NCBI RefSeq assembly: GCF_000513935.1
Contig: NZ_AZUY01000035.1
Location: 1-64,000 of the forward strand
DNA from: Mesorhizobium sp. WSM3626
Lineage (GTDB): Bacteria > Pseudomonadota > Alphaproteobacteria > Rhizobiales > Rhizobiaceae
Reading direction: 5' to 3'
DNA length: 64,000 bases
Numbering within the stretch: position 1 is the first letter of the stretch; every line of letters begins with the position of its first letter. The notes under the pieces were generated by a model. It had not been told where the DNA came from and searched no databases. It saw only the letters and a list, made by a program, of their open reading frames with translations. The translations under genes were made by a program, and so were the position numbers. Shown one piece after another: positions 59,431 through 64,000 of this stretch.

Positions 59431-60768
59431 TCATTTCTGGCGAAACGCTGAGTGGAACGACACAACCAGCGGGCCTAAAATGTAGTCGAGTGCCGTGCGT
59501 TGGTCGGTAACGATCATGACTGACGCCGGCATGCCCGGATAAAGCGCGATCTGTGAGGCCGCGGCCAATTCCACTGGATCGACCGCTATGTCCGCGAGGT
59601 AATAGGGAAAGCCGGTTTTGGTGTCGGTAATGCGATCCGCCGAAATGCGGGTGACGCGTCCATGAATTGTGGGTATCGAACGCTGCTTGTATGATGTGAA
59701 GCGAACTTCGGCGGCCATGTTGGGCCGCAGGTTCGATATATCCTCGACGCGAACCTGTGCCTGGACGATCAGCGAGTTCTCGGTCGGCACGATGTCGAGG
59801 ATGGTCTGGCCCGGCGCCACGATCGCACCGATCGAAAAGACGCTGAGATCCATCACTTGGCCATCATAGGGCGCGCGCACTTCGGCCCGGTCCATGGCAG
59901 CCCGGGCGGCGAACATCTTGGGTACGAGGTCGGAAAGATTCGATTGCGTATCGATCAGCATGGCCGACAGCTTGGTCCGACGCTCATTGGTCAATTGGGC
60001 GATCTGGCTCTCGAGTTCGGCTTTGCTCTGTTGGCTGCCGCCGATTGCGCCGAGGTTATCGTCGATCAGGCCTTGCAAATCCGAGGCGGACCTTTCCAGT
60101 TCCAGGATGCGTGGCCGGGTCGTCAATCCGGCCTTGAGCAGCTTCGACAGGCTGGCCTTCTCCTCGATCGTCGACTTGAGCTGAGCCTGGTAGGATTCGA
60201 CCCGAGACTGCTTGCCCCGTATCTGCTCCTCGAGCTCAGCAATGCGACGCTCGAGTATCTGTTTGGCGCCGGCCATCGAGGCACGCTGGGTTTCCAGATC
60301 GGCGATCTGATTGGCCATCGCATCCTTGAGGTAGTCCTCGTGCTCTTTGAGAGTGTCCTCGGGGAAGGCAACAGCCTCGCTGCCGTCCAGTTCGGCCCTG
60401 ATCCTAGCATCGGTCGCGCGCAAGAGCGCATATTGCTGGGCATAGAGATTGAATTCGGACCGGGTCCTGGTGTCGTCCAGCTTCAGCATTATGTCGCCTT
60501 TCCTGACGACGTCGCCATCCTTTACCCGGATCTCTCTCACCGTACCGCCGTCGAAATGCTGTACGCTCTTTCGATTGCCTTCCACCTTGACGATGGCGTC
60601 GGCGAGCACGGCGCCGTTCAGAGGGGCAAAAGCTGCCCAGCCGCCGAAAATTCCGAAAAAGGCCATTATGATCAGCAGACCGATATAGGCCGGCACCCGG
60701 ATGGAATCCGGAGCCGGGATGCCGGCCTCGCCGGGCAGGCTATGGTAAGTGAGGGCGCTGTCACTCAT
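59431..60768 (-). CDS. Type I secretion periplasmic adaptor (HlyD/PrtE family)
   Basis: A 445-residue membrane-fusion protein. ATG 60768 has GGAGAG upstream; the longer frame is not needed. One membrane segment spans about residues 27-47 (VPAYIGLLIIMAFFGIFGGW). A lipoyl/barrel-sandwich part (GTVREIRVKDGDVVRKGDIML in two pieces) follows. Then comes a long coiled coil (about 110-290, rich in Ala, Glu, Gln, Leu), and the C-terminal beta-barrel includes VEDISNLRPNMAAEVRFTSY. It connects the inner-membrane exporter to a TolC-type outer-membrane channel, which is not encoded here. Confidence 0.92.
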   Translation of the reverse strand: MSDSALTYHSLPGEAGIPAPDSIRVPAYIGLLIIMAFFGIFGGWAAFAPLNGAVLADAIVKVEGNRKSVQHFDGGTVREIRVKDGDVVRKGDIMLKLDDTRTRSEFNLYAQQYALLRATDARIRAELDGSEAVAFPEDTLKEHEDYLKDAMANQIADLETQRASMAGAKQILERRIAELEEQIRGKQSRVESYQAQLKSTIEEKASLSKLLKAGLTTRPRILELERSASDLQGLIDDNLGAIGGSQQSKAELESQIAQLTNERRTKLSAMLIDTQSNLSDLVPKMFAARAAMDRAEVRAPYDGQVMDLSVFSIGAIVAPGQTILDIVPTENSLIVQAQVRVEDISNLRPNMAAEVRFTSYKQRSIPTIHGRVTRISADRITDTKTGFPYYLADIAVDPVELAAASQIALYPGMPASVMIVTDQRTALDYILGPLVVSFHSAFRQK

Positions 60769-60787
60769 CGAACTCTCCGACCACAGT

Positions 60788-62488
60788 TCATTGGGTCGCC
60801 ACCGCGATTGGAGCCGCGCGCTGGTTGAGCAGCGCCACAATCTCGTTTCTCACCCCGAAGGCGTCGACGGCGCCATCGCGCAACAGCAGGATCTTGTCGA
60901 CATTCGCCAAGGTCGAGGGCCGGTGCGAGACGATGATCACCGTGCTGCCGCGGCGCTTCAGCTCAATCGCGCAGTCAGTCAGCGCGCGGTCGCCATCAGC
61001 GTCTAGATTGGAGCTCGGCTCATCGAGAATGATCAGTTTTGGCGTTCCGAACACCGCCCGGGCAAGAGCGATCCGTTGCCGGTATCCTCCCGACAGCACT
61101 GCGCCGCCTTCGCCGATCTGAGTCTCGTAACCCTGCGGCAGGCGAATGATCATCTCGTGCACGCCGGCGAGCCGCGCGGCATCGATCACCTCCTGGTCGA
61201 CATTGGTCTTGAAGCGGCCGATGTTGGCCGCGATCGTATCGGAGAAGAGTTCGATATCCTGCGGCAGGTAGCCAATGTGATCACCGAGTGCGTCGTGCCC
61301 CCATTGCGACAGGTCGGCACCATCCAGCCTGACTGTGCCGCGGCTGGGTTGCATGACGCCGGCAAGGTGGCGCGCCAGGGTAGACTTGCCGGCGCCGGAA
61401 GGGCCAACGATTCCGAGCGCCTCGCCAGCCTCCAACCGAAACGACACGTCGCGCAGAAGCACTTTCTGCTGGCTTTGAATTGCAAAGCTTACCTGCTCGA
61501 CGGAGATCGTGCCGCTGGGCTTGGGCAGGTTGAACGCTCGTTCGTTCCGAGCGCCCCCGTCGACCAGCTTCTCGACCCTTGCAAACGCTGCCCGAGCCAG
61601 GATCAGGCTGCGCCAGAGGCCGACGATCTGCTCGACAGGCTGCAACCCCCTGCCCAGCAGGAGACTCGCCGCAAACATGGTGCCGCCGGTAATCTGCCTT
61701 TCGATGACCAGATACGCGCCGAGGCCGAGGATCAGCGATTGCATGGTGAGCCGCAGGAAGCGGATCAGGCCCGACATCAGGGCGGCACGGTCGCTTGCCT
61801 CCGCCTGGCGCCGCAGTGCCAGGTTGCGGTCGCGGCCCCAGCGGCGGATGAGACCGTCGATCATCCCCATGGCGCGAACGACTTCCGAGTTCCTGAGGCT
61901 CATTTCGGTGAAGTTATAGTTGTTCGTCGCCAGCTCGTTGGCCTGCTTTAGCGGCGAGCGCACGAGATACTCGTTGAGCACGGCCATGCCTATCAAGAGC
62001 AACGAGCAGCCCAATGCGAAGAAGCCGAGCCACGGATGCAGCAGGAAGATGATGCCGATATAGATGGGCGACCATGGCAGGTCGAACAGGGCGTGGATGC
62101 CGCTGCCGGTGATGACCTGCCTGAACGTATCGAAGTCGCGGATTGGCTGGCTGGGCGAGGAGCCGGGCGACGGAGTTTCGACGGACGCGGCGAGGATCTT
62201 TGCCGAAAGCAGCCGGTCGAGCCGCGCGCTGGCGCGTGTCAGGATGGCGGCGCGCACAAGGTCGAGGCCGGCAAGAGCCAGGAAAGCGGCAAGCAACACC
62301 AGGGTGAGCATCACCAGCGTGGTCTCGCTGCCGCTGGTGACCACCCGGTCGTAGATCTGCAGCATGTAGAGCGGGGATGCGAGATAAAGCAGATTGATCG
62401 CCAGGCTGAACGCCGCCGCAAACAGGAAATAACGGCCGCAGGCGCGAAGCGCTTCCCTCACCACCTTGGATTTGCTGTCGAGACCCAA
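60788..62488 (-). CDS. Type I secretion ABC exporter (PrtD/HlyB-like, no peptidase domain)
   Basis: A 566-residue half-size exporter starting at TTG 62488 (weak ribosome site; no better start seen). Residues about 20-300 hold six membrane segments. The ATPase has Walker A GPSGAGKST, the Q-loop GYLPQDIELF, signature LSGGYRQRIALARA and Walker B LIILDEPSSNLD, with switch His in VIIVSHRP. No C39 peptidase or peptidase-like domain precedes the membrane part, so substrates carry uncleaved C-terminal signals. It lies 20 bp upstream of the HlyD-type gene. Confidence 0.92.
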   Translation of the reverse strand: MGLDSKSKVVREALRACGRYFLFAAAFSLAINLLYLASPLYMLQIYDRVVTSGSETTLVMLTLVLLAAFLALAGLDLVRAAILTRASARLDRLLSAKILAASVETPSPGSSPSQPIRDFDTFRQVITGSGIHALFDLPWSPIYIGIIFLLHPWLGFFALGCSLLLIGMAVLNEYLVRSPLKQANELATNNYNFTEMSLRNSEVVRAMGMIDGLIRRWGRDRNLALRRQAEASDRAALMSGLIRFLRLTMQSLILGLGAYLVIERQITGGTMFAASLLLGRGLQPVEQIVGLWRSLILARAAFARVEKLVDGGARNERAFNLPKPSGTISVEQVSFAIQSQQKVLLRDVSFRLEAGEALGIVGPSGAGKSTLARHLAGVMQPSRGTVRLDGADLSQWGHDALGDHIGYLPQDIELFSDTIAANIGRFKTNVDQEVIDAARLAGVHEMIIRLPQGYETQIGEGGAVLSGGYRQRIALARAVFGTPKLIILDEPSSNLDADGDRALTDCAIELKRRGSTVIIVSHRPSTLANVDKILLLRDGAVDAFGVRNEIVALLNQRAAPIAVATQ

Positions 62489-62672
62489 AATACCTAGCGG
62501 AGAACCGCCCCCTGTCCAAAATGCATGCCCGAACCCGATACTACTCCCGATCCTTCAACGGGCCACCCGATGCGCACGTAAAGCTTCCGTAAACCTTAAT
62601 TCGTAAGCTAAACGCTCGGCCGGCGCAGAAACCGGGCGAGCCGCGCGTGATTGCGGGCTCGCTCTCTTCCCG

Positions 62673-64000
62673 TCACAGGAACTCGCTCGTCCCCCCGGCT
62701 ACGCCCGTCAAAGTGAACTCCGGATTGTAGGTAACGACGGTATGGCCTTCGCCATCATCGGCAAGCTTGAAGCTGTTTGCATCATAGGTGCCGAGCAAAT
62801 GCAGCGTGGCATTGTGGGCGCCGTCGGAGACCGTCAACGTGCCGCCGCTGCCGTCCTGGCTGGCCTGATAGGCAACCGTCGTGCCGGTGCCGAACAAGAC
62901 ATCGTTGAGGTCCAGCTTGTCGTCGTTGGTGATGCCGCCGATCCGTCCGCTGTAGTCGAAGGAATCGTCGAGTTCCAGCGTGCCGGCCGCGTTCTGCGCG
63001 AAGGTGACATCCGTCGACGACGCTGCGCCGAATTCCAGCTTCGACAGGTTGCCGATCGTGGCATCGCCGTCGCCGGTGACTTCACCGTGGATGACGATGT
63101 TGCCGCCGTTGGCCGAGAGCATGCCGGAATTCGCGATCCCGCCGGCGACGATCAAGCCGCCCGAACCGGTTGCCTCAAGCGTGCCGGAGTTGATGACGAC
63201 GCTGCCGCCGGTGTCGATGACCAGGGCGTTGGTGCCCGAAGCGATGATGGTGCCCCTGTTGTCGAGGCCGAGCATACCATCGCCCAGCTGGCCGGCGCCC
63301 GAGATCGTGTTGTCTATATTGGTCAGCGAGACGTCCGGACCGGTGCCGGAGATGACGTTGAAGGCACTGTCGGACAGGTCAATCTGTCCGCCGCCTTGCA
63401 GGGTCACCCCATGCTGGATGACCTGCAGCAGCGTATCGCCGCCGGCCGAGTCGAGCGAGATGAGGCCGCTGTTGTTGACTATGCCGCTCAGCGGCAGCAG
63501 AGCGCCGTCGCCGATCGTCATGGTGCCCGAATTGTTGACCACCGGTGTCTGGTCGAAGACGAAATTGCTTCCAGTCAGCGCGCTCGAGTGGACGCCGTCC
63601 AACGTGATCGACTGTCCATCGCCGAGCGTTATCACCGCATTGCCGTGGGCGTCATCGGCGATATGCGTCTGGAGGTCGGCGAAATCCGCCAATCCGTTAT
63701 AGCCGATGAGATCGATCTGGTCGGCCGCCGCATCGAAATTGTGCACTGTGTCGGCGCCGATCGGTTGCGAGAAGACGAACAGATCGTTGCCGCTGGAGCC
63801 GGTGAGCACGTCGTCGCCCGACCAGGCGAAGATCGGCGAGCCCGGCGCGTAGGCCTCGACATTGTCGGCGATCAAAACATTGGCCATGCTGCCGTCGGCA
63901 TTCGTCCAGTATTCAGTGATATTGAGCGTTAGAGCACCAGTGTAGCCGTCGGGCGAGATGATAGAGAGAGTGGCGATGTTGTTAGTCTGCACCGTCCAAG
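62673..64000 (-). CDS. RTX-like type I secretion substrate, C-terminal part (runs off right edge)
   Basis: The frame is open from the edge (no start needed; a GTG at 63992 is internal-looking) to a stop at 62673, about 440 residues. Near the visible start is an RTX/serralysin-like segment (WSGDDVLTGSSGNDLFVF, GADTVHNFDAAADQIDL), followed by a beta-strand repeat region rich in Asn-Ser-Gly turns (VNNSG, LDNRG, VINSG, IANSG). The last 60 residues (TLHLLGTYDANSFKLADDG, VVTYNP) and the hydrophobic end EFL are typical of Rhizobiales type I substrates. The exporter genes lie just downstream on the same strand. Function: secreted or surface adhesin-like protein; the N-terminal part decides and is not visible. 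Confidence 0.8.
   Translation of the reverse strand, partial: WTVQTNNIATLSIISPDGYTGALTLNITEYWTNADGSMANVLIADNVEAYAPGSPIFAWSGDDVLTGSSGNDLFVFSQPIGADTVHNFDAAADQIDLIGYNGLADFADLQTHIADDAHGNAVITLGDGQSITLDGVHSSALTGSNFVFDQTPVVNNSGTMTIGDGALLPLSGIVNNSGLISLDSAGGDTLLQVIQHGVTLQGGGQIDLSDSAFNVISGTGPDVSLTNIDNTISGAGQLGDGMLGLDNRGTIIASGTNALVIDTGGSVVINSGTLEATGSGGLIVAGGIANSGMLSANGGNIVIHGEVTGDGDATIGNLSKLEFGAASSTDVTFAQNAAGTLELDDSFDYSGRIGGITNDDKLDLNDVLFGTGTTVAYQASQDGSGGTLTVSDGAHNATLHLLGTYDANSFKLADDGEGHTVVTYNPEFTLTGVAGGTSEFL

Overview
The window looks like chromosome or megaplasmid sequence from a GC-rich alphaproteobacterium, most likely a Mesorhizobium-type member of the Rhizobiales. This is an inference from codon use, the many sugar ABC transporters, the rhizobial-style intergenic repeat at 48270-48356 and the catabolic gene content. 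No rRNA, tRNA, CRISPR array or intact insertion sequence was seen.

Region 1 (1-9475) is the most unusual part. On the minus strand, running off the left edge, is a protein with an N-terminal DUF4347 domain followed by at least 126 collagen-like Gly-X-Thr triplets. A 105-residue protein of unknown function lies just upstream of it. Divergent from them, on the plus strand, is a 934-residue three-domain glycosyltransferase. Its last two domains have the layout and many motifs of animal procollagen galactosyltransferase (a COLGALT-like N-terminal domain plus a GT25 domain), preceded by a GT2 domain and a helical, TPR-like stretch. A glycosyltransferase/methyltransferase fusion, a TylF-type methyltransferase and another SAM methyltransferase follow. 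I infer a bacterial collagen-like surface protein with its own glycosylation machinery.

Region 2 (9476-15670) holds an exported metallopeptidase, a decayed LysR regulator and a run of short-chain dehydrogenases with an F420-type NADP oxidoreductase and an SRPBCC protein.

Region 3 (15847-22843, minus) is an arabinoside operon: a GH51 arabinofuranosidase, a CUT1 ABC transporter and an ArsR-like regulator, with two matching palindromes as candidate operators.

Region 4 (23275-39768) is a D-apiose catabolic island. It has two CUT2 ABC transporters, one with a fused ATPase-permease and one with a DUF2291 lipoprotein. It also has ApsD-like, ApnL-like, ApnO-like, OiaK-like and RuBisCO-like OiaX/OiaC-type enzymes and a GntR/FadR regulator. 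A shared CTGGTATRAT motif lies ahead of four transcription units and probably defines the regulon. Regions 3 and 4 together suit growth on plant pectin sugars, since apiose and arabinose both occur in pectins.

Region 5 (40210-53718) is a 2-aminoethylphosphonate island: PhnSTUV-like uptake, PhnW, PhnY, PhnA, a PbfA-like lyase, a D-2-hydroxyacid dehydrogenase, a Na/Pi-cotransporter-family protein and a divergent LysR regulator. Region 6 (53715-59275) has a dimethylglycine/sarcosine dehydrogenase-like flavoprotein with a DeoR regulator, a possible small RNA terminator, RNase Z and a small phosphodiesterase. Region 7 (59431-64000, minus) is a type I secretion system (HlyD and PrtD types) with the C-terminal part of a probable secreted RTX-like substrate running off the right edge.
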